Shown in pieces: positions 1 through 9,077 of a DNA stretch of 64,000 nucleotides. The first letter of the stretch is position 1; each line of letters begins with the position of its first letter. The translations under genes were made by a program, and so were the position numbers. The notes beneath the pieces are model-generated. The model searched no databases and had not been told where the DNA came from. It saw only the letters and a program-made list of their open reading frames with translations. Source of the DNA: VAZQ01 sp963821505 (GTDB lineage: Bacteria > Pseudomonadota > Alphaproteobacteria > Rhizobiales > Xanthobacteraceae); assembly GCA_963821505.1 (NCBI GenBank), contig CAWGEH010000002.1:1-64000 (forward strand), read 5' to 3'.

Positions 1-47
1 GCCTGTCACGCCGAAGGTCGCGGGTTCGAGCCCCGTCGCTCCCGCCA
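1..47 (+). tRNA. tRNA-Asp(GTC), 3' part only
   Basis: The window opens inside a tRNA. The anticodon loop reads CTGTCAC, giving anticodon GTC (aspartate). A normal variable loop follows, then a T arm with GGTTCGAGCC, the 3' acceptor strand CGCTCCC, discriminator G and an encoded CCA at 45-47. The D arm and 5' acceptor strand lie outside the window. The next gene runs toward it from the other strand. Confidence 0.9.
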
Positions 48-86
48 GTTCCCGAAGACCTTCTCGCCGCCTGTCCACGGATCCCA

Positions 87-1334
87 TCATTCGGCCCCGC
101 TTCGAAGCCGAAATCTGGCTTCGAAAGCGCCAATGAGATCCAGCCATTCCTCCATCAGGCGCGTCAGCAGAAAGCGCCGACGGACCGTTTCGCGAGCATT
201 TTCGCCAAGCTTTTTGCGAAGTTTTGCATCCTTGACGACGTGGACGATCCGTTCGGCAGCCTGCTCCACCGTCTCGACCAAGAAGCCGTTCTCGCCGTCG
301 CGAATCTGGTGGCGGATGCCGCCGACGTTGCCGCCGATCACGGGCGTTCCTTTCCACATCGCTTCCGTGACAGTCAGCCCGAAGCCCTCACGGATCGATT
401 TCTGCAACACGACGGCAGCTCGCCGTTGCAGAGCATTGACCAGCGCCGAGTCCTGCACGGACAGGACCCGGATCCGCTCTTCCCCACACTTGCACAGGGA
501 TTTAAAGATTTCTTGGCCCTCGGGATCGTCCGTGGCGACGTTGCCGACGAGAACGAGCGTGCAGTCGACCTGCTTGCGGGCGATGCGGAATGCATCAATG
601 ACACCCTGCGGATCCTTCCATTTATCGAAGCGCGATACCTGCACAACGAGCGGCACGTCGGTGGGTATGTCATAGTGCGCAAGTCGGTCCGCGATCTCTT
701 GCTCCGACAATTCCTTATTTGTGGTCGAGAACGGGTTAATCGCCGGCATGATGAAGCGTTGCGGCACGTCCAGCTTCTGCGCATATTCGGGCAACGACAG
801 CACGATAGCGTCGTATTGCTCGATGAAGGTCTTGAGGTACTCCCACAGGTCTGCGTTGGGAGCCGAGAGATCGACGTGACAGCGCCAAATCCAGGGTGCC
901 TTCTTGCGATAATGCCGAATGAGCGGCAAAGGCTGCGGGTCGTGGACGATGATTAAGTCGTGGTCGAGGTGATTGCGAGCTGCGTTTTCGAACGCGACCT
1001 CCTCGTAGATCTGCAGTTTTAGATCCGTCAAATTGATCTTCCCACCTTGCAACGCGTTGTGCATCTTTTTGGTGATGCTGAAAAAGTCCGGCCGGCCTTG
1101 TATCACCCGCCATCCGGTTTTGATCTCGGCACTGTTCATCAGCAAAGTGAGAGAGGATAGGAGTTCGGCCACGCCGCCGCCGTAATATGTCGAGTTGACG
1201 TGGGTCACGTGAAGATCGCGAAGGCGATACGCTTTCCGCAGGATGCGTTCAATGGTCTCGGAGCCGACCAGCGACTCGTAATGTTCCACCGTGATGAGCT
1301 TGAAGGCGGGCGCAGAATCGGTGGATACGTCCAT
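87..1334 (-). CDS. treT: Trehalose synthase, TreT-type GT4 glycosyltransferase
   Basis: This 415-residue retaining glycosyltransferase has a GT-B fold. The N-terminal motif HVNSTYYGGGVAELL (residues 45-59) is the hallmark of the TreT/trehalose glycosyltransferring synthase branch. The C-terminal domain has VSRFDKWKDP near residue 233 and the acidic donor-binding motif EGFGLTVTEAMWKGTPVIGG near 317. TreT joins an NDP-glucose to glucose to make trehalose, a cytoplasmic compatible solute; that function is inferred from family resemblance. The ATG at 1334 is preceded by an AGGGAGA ribosome-binding site. It is the last gene of a minus-strand pair with the barrel-like protein upstream, but the 149-base gap makes a shared transcript uncertain. 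A related GT4 enzyme with another acceptor is the main alternative. Confidence 0.8.
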   Translation of the reverse strand: MDVSTDSAPAFKLITVEHYESLVGSETIERILRKAYRLRDLHVTHVNSTYYGGGVAELLSSLTLLMNSAEIKTGWRVIQGRPDFFSITKKMHNALQGGKINLTDLKLQIYEEVAFENAARNHLDHDLIIVHDPQPLPLIRHYRKKAPWIWRCHVDLSAPNADLWEYLKTFIEQYDAIVLSLPEYAQKLDVPQRFIMPAINPFSTTNKELSEQEIADRLAHYDIPTDVPLVVQVSRFDKWKDPQGVIDAFRIARKQVDCTLVLVGNVATDDPEGQEIFKSLCKCGEERIRVLSVQDSALVNALQRRAAVVLQKSIREGFGLTVTEAMWKGTPVIGGNVGGIRHQIRDGENGFLVETVEQAAERIVHVVKDAKLRKKLGENARETVRRRFLLTRLMEEWLDLIGAFEARFRLRSGAE

Positions 1335-1483
1335 GACTCAATCTCCCTGCGCCCGTGCGCCACAACGCCCCGGAAACTCTTTCGCCTGGCTGGCCTTGGC
1401 CTTACGTCATCGCATCTCGGCTTGTGCAAGGCGCTTCATCACTGCGATAAGGCCGTCGGCGCCGTCACTCGGCAGGTTGGGAC

Positions 1484-2260
1484 CTAATGCGTGATCTGAT
1501 ACGCCACATACCAAGAAAAAAGATTGCTTTCGGGCGCGTGTTGCAGGCCTCGACCGGCCGATAAGAGCAAATGGTTGTGTTCGTCAATGTCGTAGATTGC
1601 GCCGATGTTGAACCCGGTGCTGTCCTTTCCGTCGATCGTGGTCGCCGTCTGATGAAATAACTCGCCACCGATCACGAGCTTGTCCGTCACCTTCCTTTGC
1701 AGCAGCCAGCCGAAAAACCAATAGTCCTTGTCGTCGCTGCCACCACCGTGATTCACCCAGTAGCCGCCGCCCCCGTACGTCGTCCAGTCACCAAAGCTCT
1801 TCTGCAGCCAGACCGGCATGTACGCGCGCACGTGGCCGGCCCCTAGCCCGCGGTTCTGGTCCCCGGTCGGCAATTCGAGGAATGGAAAAACACCGACTTG
1901 AGGCCGCAGTCCTGTCTGGTCCTCCTCGATGAATCGGTACTTGAAGCCCAGCTCCGTATCGCCGTACCCAAACCTATTCGGCCCATCGAAAGGACTGTCG
2001 AAGGCCAGCGGAGCAACAACGTGCAGCTGACCGTTTGGGATCAGGCCATAGTTGAATTCGAAGCCGGGGCCGACGCCCGACGTGTCGCCCCTCACGCGGG
2101 TGCCGGTGAAGAACGTATAGAACTCGTAATCCCGGTATCCGACCGGCTCGGGATCATCCGTGCGAAACGGCGGGCCGGCGCCTGCAGCGTTTGGCGCCAG
2201 TGCCGCGCTCAGCAGCACCATTGCGCCGATGCGGATCGCAAGGGTCAACCGCCCTGGCAT
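1484..2260 (-). CDS. Secreted beta-barrel-like protein, MetA/phenol-transporter-like family
   Basis: The product has 258 residues with a clear Sec signal peptide (about residues 1-28, ending AAGA). The mature part is rich in alternating aromatic/polar strands and ends with an aromatic-hydrophobic strand (SWYVAYQI), as outer-membrane barrel proteins do. Phrases such as GYGDTELGFKYRF and LELPTGDQNRGLGAGH resemble the COG4313 group annotated as MetA-pathway-of-phenol-degradation transporters. I place it in the outer membrane by inference; the substrate is unknown. It is divergent from the cytochrome gene at 2518, across a 257-base gap. Confidence 0.55.
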   Translation of the reverse strand: MPGRLTLAIRIGAMVLLSAALAPNAAGAGPPFRTDDPEPVGYRDYEFYTFFTGTRVRGDTSGVGPGFEFNYGLIPNGQLHVVAPLAFDSPFDGPNRFGYGDTELGFKYRFIEEDQTGLRPQVGVFPFLELPTGDQNRGLGAGHVRAYMPVWLQKSFGDWTTYGGGGYWVNHGGGSDDKDYWFFGWLLQRKVTDKLVIGGELFHQTATTIDGKDSTGFNIGAIYDIDEHNHLLLSAGRGLQHAPESNLFSWYVAYQITH

Positions 2261-2517
2261 GCTTGGCGCCCCCCGAGTTTGTTCGCCCCCACGCTTTCTA
2301 CTTCGTCAGGATATTCGCGATGGACGGGAAAGTCAGCAGCGAGCCCGCAGCCAGGGGGTCGCGAGAGCGGCCAGGTCGCGGCCGTCGGGTCTCCCCGTCG
2401 CCGCGCGGAAAAGCGTTGGGGATCAGCAGGGATTGACACGACGACATCGTCATAGTCCGCTGTAGCCCCATTTTCGGAAATTCGGATCGCTCTGCAGACC
2501 CCCAGGAGAAATGGGCC

Positions 2518-3012
2518 ATGAAACGTCTCGCTGTCGTCGCGTTCGCCGGCGCTGCAGCCGTGGCGGCGGCAGTTGCAGACCGACCTTCGGGCGCCCAGCA
2601 GTCTCAATCCACCTCGGCGAATGCTCCCAACACGATGTCGAGCCTTGCCGACATCATGAGTGCGACCCAGTGGCGTCATCTCAAGCTTGCTTATTCGGGC
2701 ATCGTGAGAAACTGGCCGCTCGCCGATTATGAACTGGAGCAAATCAAGCAAAGTTTCTCTGCGGCTGCGCAACTTTACCCCACGTTCAAGAGCGTTCCGC
2801 TCGCGCAACTCATCAAGGACGAGAGCGGGCCTCCTGTTGCCGATCTCGGCAAGGCGATCGAGATCAAAAGCAGTGCCGATTTCACCAAAGCCTTCGCGCG
2901 GCTGACGCAAGCATGCAACCACTGCCATCGTGAGGCAGGGGTGGGCTTTATCGTGATCCGGATCCCGACGTCCTCGCCTTTCAGCAACCAGTTGTTTCCC
3001 CCGGAACAGTGA
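2518..3012 (+). CDS. Small periplasmic c-type cytochrome-like protein
   Basis: The product has 164 residues. An N-terminal Ala-rich signal sequence (about 1-27, cleavage near GAQQ) is followed by a mostly helical body and one heme-binding motif, CNHCH, at residues 133-137. A C-terminal heme motif in a helical protein of this size recalls cytochrome c' and related c-heme sensors or electron carriers, but the overall sequence is not one I can name. The ATG follows an AGGAGA ribosome-binding site at 2505-2510. It stands alone: divergent from the barrel protein and convergent with the MmgE/PrpD gene 47 bases downstream. Confidence 0.65.
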   Translation: MKRLAVVAFAGAAAVAAAVADRPSGAQQSQSTSANAPNTMSSLADIMSATQWRHLKLAYSGIVRNWPLADYELEQIKQSFSAAAQLYPTFKSVPLAQLIKDESGPPVADLGKAIEIKSSADFTKAFARLTQACNHCHREAGVGFIVIRIPTSSPFSNQLFPPEQ

Positions 3013-3058
3013 GCTCGATCTCGGTTGCGCAGGGCACCCTGCGGGGCTCCCGGTGCCG

Positions 3059-4461
3059 CTATGGCGCCCGCAGCAGCTCCGCCAGCCGTTTGCTCTCGGA
3101 AAGCTCGTCCAAATCGAGAACCGCCTCGACGAGCGCGGACTGGCGCGTCTCGGCCATCGTGCCGCGCGTGAGCTTGCGGAACTTGTCGATGATCTCGTCG
3201 GGCGTCGCGAACGACTGCTCGCTGCCGCGTGGCGCCTCGCGCGTCTCGGTCTCGATCGTGCCGTCGCGGAAATGGATGTCGACCCGCACTTGATGCCGGA
3301 AGGCTGCGCCGAGCGCGGTGATGGCGGGGTCATGAACGACCTCGACCTTGCGCGACAAGCGCGATGCGCCGCGCGTCGTCGACCGCCTCCGGCTTGAACT
3401 GCTCGACGAACACGTCGCCTTCAAGCAGCAGCGTGGCGACGCAGAACGGAAGGTTGAGCTGCGCCGCGGTCAGCCCCTCCGGCCGGTAGGGCCAGCCGAC
3501 GTGATCGACCGTCACCTGCGAGCCGTGGATCACGATCTTGTCGAGCTCCGGAGGCGTGAAGGGATGCCGGCGGGCGATGTCGCGGATGGCGTCGAGCGTC
3601 GTGTGGTTGCTCCCCACGCAGGAATAGAACTTGAGCGAGATGCGCATGGTCTCGAAGCGCTCGCCCAGGGCAGCGCTGAGCTCGTCGAGATCGAAGCGGT
3701 CCTGCGAGCGCGAGAACGTCGTGCAGAAGCCGCCATAGGGCGCCTCGAACACGTCGACGATGCCGGTGAAGCCCGTTGCCCGCGAGCAGCGCGCCGTAGA
3801 GCCCGCTCTGCGCCGCCCGGCCGGCGTGCATGCGCTTGACCATGGCGCCGTATTGCGCCGCCATCAGCCCGGACGCCTGGGTGCCCGCGATGCCGAGCGC
3901 GTGAACGGTGGCGTCCGCGCCAAGCCGCAGACCGCGCGCAGCGCCGGCGGCGGCCGAATAGACGCCGACGGTGGCGCCGGAATGCCAGCCCTGGCCGATA
4001 TGCTCCTGCCCCATGCAGCGTCCGACGCGCGGGCCGATCTCGTAGCCGGCGACGGCGGCGGCGAGAAATTCCCGCCCGTTCAGGCCGGCATGGCTCTCCG
4101 CCACCGCGATCAGCGCCGGCAGCGTGACCGCGCCCACGTGCAGCACGCCCTCGCGGTGAACGTCGTCGAGCTCGAACCCTTGCACCTGCGTGCCGTTGAC
4201 CAGCGCGGCGTGCGGGGAGGAGAGGCGAAGCGGCGTGCCCCAGACCGACGTCGTGCGGGTCGCATCCAGGTTTTCGAGCGTCGATTGCAGGATGCGGCAC
4301 CATTCCAGCCGGGCGCCATAGATGGCGCAGCCGAGGGAGTCGAGGATCAGGAGCTTGATGCGCTCGCGTACCGCCGCCGGGATGCGCTCGTATGTCAGCG
4401 TCGAAACGAACTCGGCGATCCTGCGGGTATGCACATTGGCCGCGGTCTCTTGTCCGGTCAT
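3059..4461 (-). CDS. MmgE/PrpD family protein, copy 1 (two frame breaks)
   Basis: Three overlapping frames together make one MmgE/PrpD protein of about 466 residues, the family's normal size. The N-terminal part (4461 to about 3774) has HAALVNGTQVQGFELDD and GWHSGATVGVYSAA. The middle part (about 3772 to 3358) contains VFEAPYGGF. The C-terminal part runs from about 3357 to the TAG at 3059. Each junction needs removal of one base: GGGC near 3771-3774 and a doubled T (plus-strand AA) near 3357. The family includes 2-methylcitrate dehydratase PrpD, cis-aconitate decarboxylase and many uncharacterised enzymes, so the reaction cannot be named. The ATG overlaps the stop of the upstream MmgE/PrpD copy (ATGA), implying translational coupling. 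The frame breaks are probably sequence errors, but a real pseudogene is possible. Confidence 0.75.
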
Positions 4462-5840
4462 GAGCCTGGCCCGGAAACGTGGCTCGCATGCCCACCGACG
4501 CCGATCCAGTCGAGGTCGGTTTCATGCTCGAGATTTTGCAGCCGATCGAACATGTCGCCCATGTCGTCGGTGGTGCAATGGCGGGTCAGCATCAGGAACT
4601 TCTCCCGCAGCTCGGCCCGATCGAGCGGCCGTTCGGGCGTGCCCTTGAAGTCGGCGACCGCGCGCGTGAGCACGCGGCCGTCGTTCAAAGTGACCGTGAC
4701 CACGGCGGCCAGCGGTGTCGGACGGTCCTCGGCGATCGTGATCGTCACCCGTTCGGCGAGCGATCGCAGCTGCGGGTCCCGCAGCGCGCTGTCATCGAAG
4801 GAGCGCGGATCGCGCGGATCGCGCACATGCGCGAGCGCCACGCAGAAGGGGATGCTGTATTGCGCCATCATGATATCGGCGGGGACGCGGATGTTGTTGA
4901 CCCGCGCCATCTTGTCGTTGCCGGCGATGTGGATCGCAGCGACGTCGGCCGCCGCGTAGCCGTGCTCTTCACGCAAATCCAGGATCGCCTGCACGGATGT
5001 GTGGGCGGTGATGTGGCAGGGAAAGCGCTTGAGCATGATCGCGCGCGTCGCGTAGCTCTCCCCCAGGGCGCGGGTGAGCTCGGCCAGATCGAATGCGCTG
5101 CCGCAGAACACCCGCAGGAAGCCGAACTCGCCTTCGAGCACGCTCACCGGGCCGGTAAAACCGTCGCCGGCCAAGCTCGCCGCCAGCACGCCGCTTTCGG
5201 CCGCGCGCCCGAGGTGGAGGCGCTTGACCATCGCGCCGGTGCCCGAGCGGGCGAATTCCATCAGCCCGCACGCCAGCGAGCCGGCAATACCCAGGGCGTT
5301 GCGCATCCGCTCGGCGTCGAAACCCATCAGTCGCCCGCAGGCAACGGCGGCCCCGAACGGACCGGTCGTGCCCGGCGCGTGGAAGCCGCGGCCCTCGTTG
5401 CTGTGCAGGGTGGCGCGTCCGATGCGGATCATGACCTCGGCGCCGGCGACGAAGGCGGCGATCAACTCGCGCCCGCCGATGCCGCGCTCCTGGGCCACGG
5501 CGAGGCCGGGAACGAGGAGGGTAGCGCCCGGATGCACGCCCGTGCTCGGCCAGGTCAGATTGTCCATCTCGAAGGCGTGCGCGAGCGCGCCGTTGGCCAA
5601 GGCCGCCGCGGGCGCGTGCACGCGCGCGGCGCCGGGGCCGAGAATGCGGCTCTTGCCGCCCGCGCCGTTCTTCTCCGCAAAGCGGACGACGATCCGGCTC
5701 CAGGGCAGGTCGTAGCCGAAGATGACGGTTGCGATCGTGTCCGCGATGCATTGCTTGGCGCGTTCGACGACATCGGGAGGGAAGTCATCGTAACGACAGG
5801 CCGCCGCATATTCGGCCACCTGCGCCGTCTCATTCGCCAT
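4458..5840 (-). CDS. MmgE/PrpD family protein, copy 2
   Basis: This is an intact 460-residue MmgE/PrpD protein. Family landmarks are the N-terminal helical domain (VVERAKQCIADTIATVIFG), ALANGALAHAFEMDN, GRGFHAPGTTGPFGAAVA and the YSIPFCVALA region before the C-terminal domain. I start it at the ATG at 5840 (MANETAQVAEY), which has GAAAGG upstream. A longer reading would run 61 residues further into the divergent promoter region and has no homology-like character. It probably encodes a cytoplasmic hydratase/dehydratase or decarboxylase of an organic acid. It is the first gene of a coupled pair and is divergent, by 142 bases, from an ABC substrate-binding protein that may import the substrate (inference from context). 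Confidence 0.8.
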   Translation of the reverse strand: MANETAQVAEYAAACRYDDFPPDVVERAKQCIADTIATVIFGYDLPWSRIVVRFAEKNGAGGKSRILGPGAARVHAPAAALANGALAHAFEMDNLTWPSTGVHPGATLLVPGLAVAQERGIGGRELIAAFVAGAEVMIRIGRATLHSNEGRGFHAPGTTGPFGAAVACGRLMGFDAERMRNALGIAGSLACGLMEFARSGTGAMVKRLHLGRAAESGVLAASLAGDGFTGPVSVLEGEFGFLRVFCGSAFDLAELTRALGESYATRAIMLKRFPCHITAHTSVQAILDLREEHGYAAADVAAIHIAGNDKMARVNNIRVPADIMMAQYSIPFCVALAHVRDPRDPRSFDDSALRDPQLRSLAERVTITIAEDRPTPLAAVVTVTLNDGRVLTRAVADFKGTPERPLDRAELREKFLMLTRHCTTDDMGDMFDRLQNLEHETDLDWIGVGGHASHVSGPGS

Positions 5841-5982
5841 GTGCGGACCTTTCAGTGGGCGATGGGAGTGGATCGGTTGTAGCGTCCAAGCTAGGATGAG
5901 GGCGCCTGCGCGATCCTGCGGAAGCGCCGTGCGGGCCAAGCAAATAACACCACACCATTTCCTTGCCCAAGGAGAAACGTCC

Positions 5983-7077
5983 GTGAAACGCTCCGCGCTC
6001 GCGTCGGCATTCCTGCTCGCCACTTTGACGTGCGCCGCCGCCCAGGCGGTCCCACCCGGCTATCCGGCGGACTACCAGGGGATCATTTCCGCCGCGGAGC
6101 AGGAGGGCAGCGTCGCCGTCTACTCCACGACCGATTCCGCTAGCGCCGACGCTCTGCTCAAGGATTTTCGCGCACTCTACCCCAAGGTCCAGATCCGATA
6201 CCACGATCTCAACTCCACCGAGATCTACAACCGCTACCTGAGCGAGACCGCGGCCAATGCCGAGACCGCCGATGTCTTGTGGAGCGGATCCATGGATCTT
6301 CAGCTCAAGCTGGTCGCCGACGGCCACGCCCTGGTCCATCGCTCGCCCGAGGCGGGGAAGATGCCGAAATGGGCGGTCTACGAGGATCGCGCCTGGGGCA
6401 CGACCTTCGAGCCGCTGGTGATCGCCTACAACAAGCGGCTGCTCCCGGCGGATGCGGTGCCGGCCTCGCACGGCGATCTGTTGCGCCTCTTGAAGGAGCG
6501 GCCGCAGCTTCTGGCCGGGGGCAAGCTCACGTCCTACGATCCCGAGAAGAGCGGTTTCGGCTTCATGCTGATGACCCAGGACGAAAAATACTTTCCCCAG
6601 TTCTGGGAGCTCGCCGCCGCCTTCGGGCACGGCACCGGCCGTTTCTATCCCTCGAGCGGCACGATGATCGAGCGGATCACGTCGGGCGAGCACCTGCTCG
6701 GCTTCAACGTGATCGGCTCCTACGTGGCGCTGCGGCAGAAGAAGGACCCCGACCTCGGTCTCGTCTATCCCGGCGACTACGTGCTGGTGATGTCGCGGGT
6801 GGCATTCATTCCCAAGAATGCCAAGCGGCCGAATGCCGCGAAGCTGTTCATGGATTATCTCCTCTCGGCGCGTGCGCAAAAGATCATGGCCAACCAGGCG
6901 ACGCTGTTTTCGCTGCGCGACGATGTCGAGGGACCATACTCCGCGGCCGCGCTGTCGAAGCAACTGGGCGGCCGGCTCAAGCCGATTCCGGCGGATATGA
7001 GCCTGCTCGCCGCGCTGACGCCGGCGAAACGCCTGGCCATGATCCGCAAGTGGCAGGAAACCGCGCGCGCGCAGTAG
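5983..7077 (+). CDS. ABC transporter substrate-binding protein, Fe(III)/spermidine-like type
   Basis: The product has 364 residues, starting at GTG 5983 with AAGGAG eight bases upstream. The signal peptide is MKRSALASAFLLATLTCAAAQA. The mature protein has the type-2 periplasmic-binding fold order: GSVAVYSTTDSASADALLKDF, then ADVLWSGSMDLQLKLVADG, then TTFEPLVIAYNKRLLP, and the C-terminal AFIPKNAKRPNAAKLFMDYLLS. This matches the family annotated as iron(III) or extracellular solute-binding protein family 1. Ligand specificity cannot be read from sequence. The neighbouring MmgE/PrpD genes suggest an organic acid as readily as iron. The permease follows 215 bases later. Confidence 0.8.
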   Translation: MKRSALASAFLLATLTCAAAQAVPPGYPADYQGIISAAEQEGSVAVYSTTDSASADALLKDFRALYPKVQIRYHDLNSTEIYNRYLSETAANAETADVLWSGSMDLQLKLVADGHALVHRSPEAGKMPKWAVYEDRAWGTTFEPLVIAYNKRLLPADAVPASHGDLLRLLKERPQLLAGGKLTSYDPEKSGFGFMLMTQDEKYFPQFWELAAAFGHGTGRFYPSSGTMIERITSGEHLLGFNVIGSYVALRQKKDPDLGLVYPGDYVLVMSRVAFIPKNAKRPNAAKLFMDYLLSARAQKIMANQATLFSLRDDVEGPYSAAALSKQLGGRLKPIPADMSLLAALTPAKRLAMIRKWQETARAQ

Positions 7078-7292
7078 CAATCGATGACGGTATCCGCGCT
7101 TCGATTGGCCAGGACGAGCGGGTGCAGAATGGGCAGAATCGCCTGCCGTGGCGTGGCCGCGGGGGCGGCATCAGGGCGTTCACGGCCTTCGCGGGCTAGG
7201 CGCGCGCGATTGTGCGCGTGCGTTGAGAGCGAACGTCGCGCCCTTGCCTGCGTTGCGCGGACTCCGGACGATTGCGGGACCGTCCGCGCGTC

Positions 7293-8951
7293 ATGATCTG
7301 GCTCCGGCTGCCGACAGTCGTCATTCTGGCGATGCTGGTCCTCTCGCCGGTCGGGGTGGTCGTCTACCAGAGCTTCCTCGACGAGCCGTTTTTTGCTCCG
7401 GCGGCGCGGCTGAGCCTGTCGTCCTACGCGTTCATTCTTGGCGAGGCCGACTTCGCGCGCGCCTTCCTCAGCTCGCTCATGCTCGCCGCCGGGATGACCG
7501 CGATCGCGGTGCCGCTCGGCGGCGTGCTTGCCTTCCTGATCGTGCGCACCGATCTGCCGGGCAAAGCCCTGATCGAGCCCGCGCTGCTCATACCGATCGT
7601 GCTGTCGCCGATCGTCATCGCATTCGGCTATGTCGTCGCCATCGGTCCAGTCGGGTTCGCGTCGCTGGCCGTCAAGCATGTCATCGGCTTCGTGCCGTGG
7701 AATCTGTATTCCATGGCCAGCCTGATCATCATCGCCGGGCTCACGCATGTGCCGCACGTCTATCTGTTTTCGTCGGCGTCCCTGCGCAGATTGAATCCGG
7801 AACTCGAAGAGCAGGCGCGCATCATGGGCGCGTCGCCGTGGCGCGTCGCCCTGACCGTGAGCCTGCCGCTGGCCTGGCCGGCGCTGGTCTACAGCGCGGT
7901 TCTGATCTTCTTTCTCGGCTTCGAGCTGTTCGGACTGCCGCTCATCATCGGCGATCCGGCGAACGTGCTGGTCCTGACCACGTATCTGTTCAAGCTGACC
8001 AATATTCTGGGCACGCCCTCGTATCAGCTGATGGCCGTGGTGGTCGTCGCCATCGCGGTGGTGACGCTGCCGCTGGTCTATCTGCAGCGCTACCTGCTGC
8101 GCATGACCGAGCGCCACGTCACGATGGGCGGCAGAGGCCTGCGGTCCCTGCCGCTGCGGCTCGGGCATTGGCGCGTGGTCGCGCTCGCGGGCATCCTCGT
8201 TTGGCTGCTGATCGCCATCGCGCTGCCGCTCTCGGGCGTCCTGCTGCGCGCCTTCGTCAGCCGCTGGGGCGAGGGCATCAATCCATTCGAGACCTTGACG
8301 CTGCAGAATTTTAGCGAGCTCGCGGAATATCCGAATCTCATCGGCGGGATCGTCAATACCTTCCTGCTGGCGACCGTGGGCGCGGCCGCCTCGGTTGCGC
8401 TCTACGCGCTGATTGCGCTCGTCACCCACCGCTGGCGCAGCCGCTTCGTCGCCATGGTCGATTATCTCGTGTTGTTGCCGAGATCGTTGCCCGGACTTGT
8501 CGCCGGCCTCGCCTTCCTGTGGGTCTTTCTGTTCGTGCCGTATCTCGGGATGTTGCGCAGCTCGGTGGTCGGTCTTTGGCTCGCCTACAGTATCGTGTGG
8601 CTTGCCTTCGGGCTGCGCCTGATTTCGGCGGCGCTGTCGCAGATCTCGCCCGAGCTTGAACAGGCCGCGCGCGTTGCCGGGGCCGGGCCGGGGAGGGCAC
8701 TGCGCGACGTGACCCTGCCGCTGGCCCGATTCGGACTGGTGAGCTCCTGGCTCCTTTGCTTCATGATTTTCGTGCGCGAATACTCGACGGGCGTCTATCT
8801 GCAGGGGCCCGGCACCGAGGTGATCGGCCCGCTCATCGTGTCGCTCTACGGCGGCGGGTCGCTCGAGCTGGTCGCCGCGCTGTCGGTGGTGAACGTCGCA
8901 CTGGTCGCCGTCGGCCTCGCAGTCGCGCTGCGGCTCGGCGTCCGCGTCTAG
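7293..8951 (+). CDS. ABC transporter permease with two fused membrane domains
   Basis: The product has 552 residues and about twelve membrane segments in two similar halves, the FbpB/ThiP-like arrangement. Each half carries an EAA coupling loop: EEQARIMGASPWRVALTVSLPLAWPAL is the region around 7807-7890, and the second, starting ELEQAARVAGAGPGRALRDV, is around 8653-8730. The ATG at 7293 is preferred over a TTG seven codons earlier; neither has a good ribosome-binding site. It pairs with the substrate-binding protein upstream. No ATP-binding subunit is encoded before the next gene, so the transporter must borrow one from elsewhere or use a distant gene. Confidence 0.8.
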   Translation: MIWLRLPTVVILAMLVLSPVGVVVYQSFLDEPFFAPAARLSLSSYAFILGEADFARAFLSSLMLAAGMTAIAVPLGGVLAFLIVRTDLPGKALIEPALLIPIVLSPIVIAFGYVVAIGPVGFASLAVKHVIGFVPWNLYSMASLIIIAGLTHVPHVYLFSSASLRRLNPELEEQARIMGASPWRVALTVSLPLAWPALVYSAVLIFFLGFELFGLPLIIGDPANVLVLTTYLFKLTNILGTPSYQLMAVVVVAIAVVTLPLVYLQRYLLRMTERHVTMGGRGLRSLPLRLGHWRVVALAGILVWLLIAIALPLSGVLLRAFVSRWGEGINPFETLTLQNFSELAEYPNLIGGIVNTFLLATVGAAASVALYALIALVTHRWRSRFVAMVDYLVLLPRSLPGLVAGLAFLWVFLFVPYLGMLRSSVVGLWLAYSIVWLAFGLRLISAALSQISPELEQAARVAGAGPGRALRDVTLPLARFGLVSSWLLCFMIFVREYSTGVYLQGPGTEVIGPLIVSLYGGGSLELVAALSVVNVALVAVGLAVALRLGVRV

Positions 8952-9077
8952 CGGACCTCCGGGCTCGTCTTTGATCCGTCTTGAAGCGCCCTATCGGCGG
9001 GGCTAGGCTCGCGCGCGAGCCCGAGCTGGCGTGAAGCGGCGGGTCGCCTGCCGGTGACCGACATCGAGGAGACGTCG

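Noticed and set aside
2433..2460. TTGACA at 2433 as a promoter for the cytochrome gene
   Set aside because: No -10-like hexamer at 16-18 bases; CATAGT lies at only 12 bases.
7084..7296. ORF in the gap between binding protein and permease as a missing ATPase remnant
   Set aside because: No Walker A or ABC signature in any frame of the gap.
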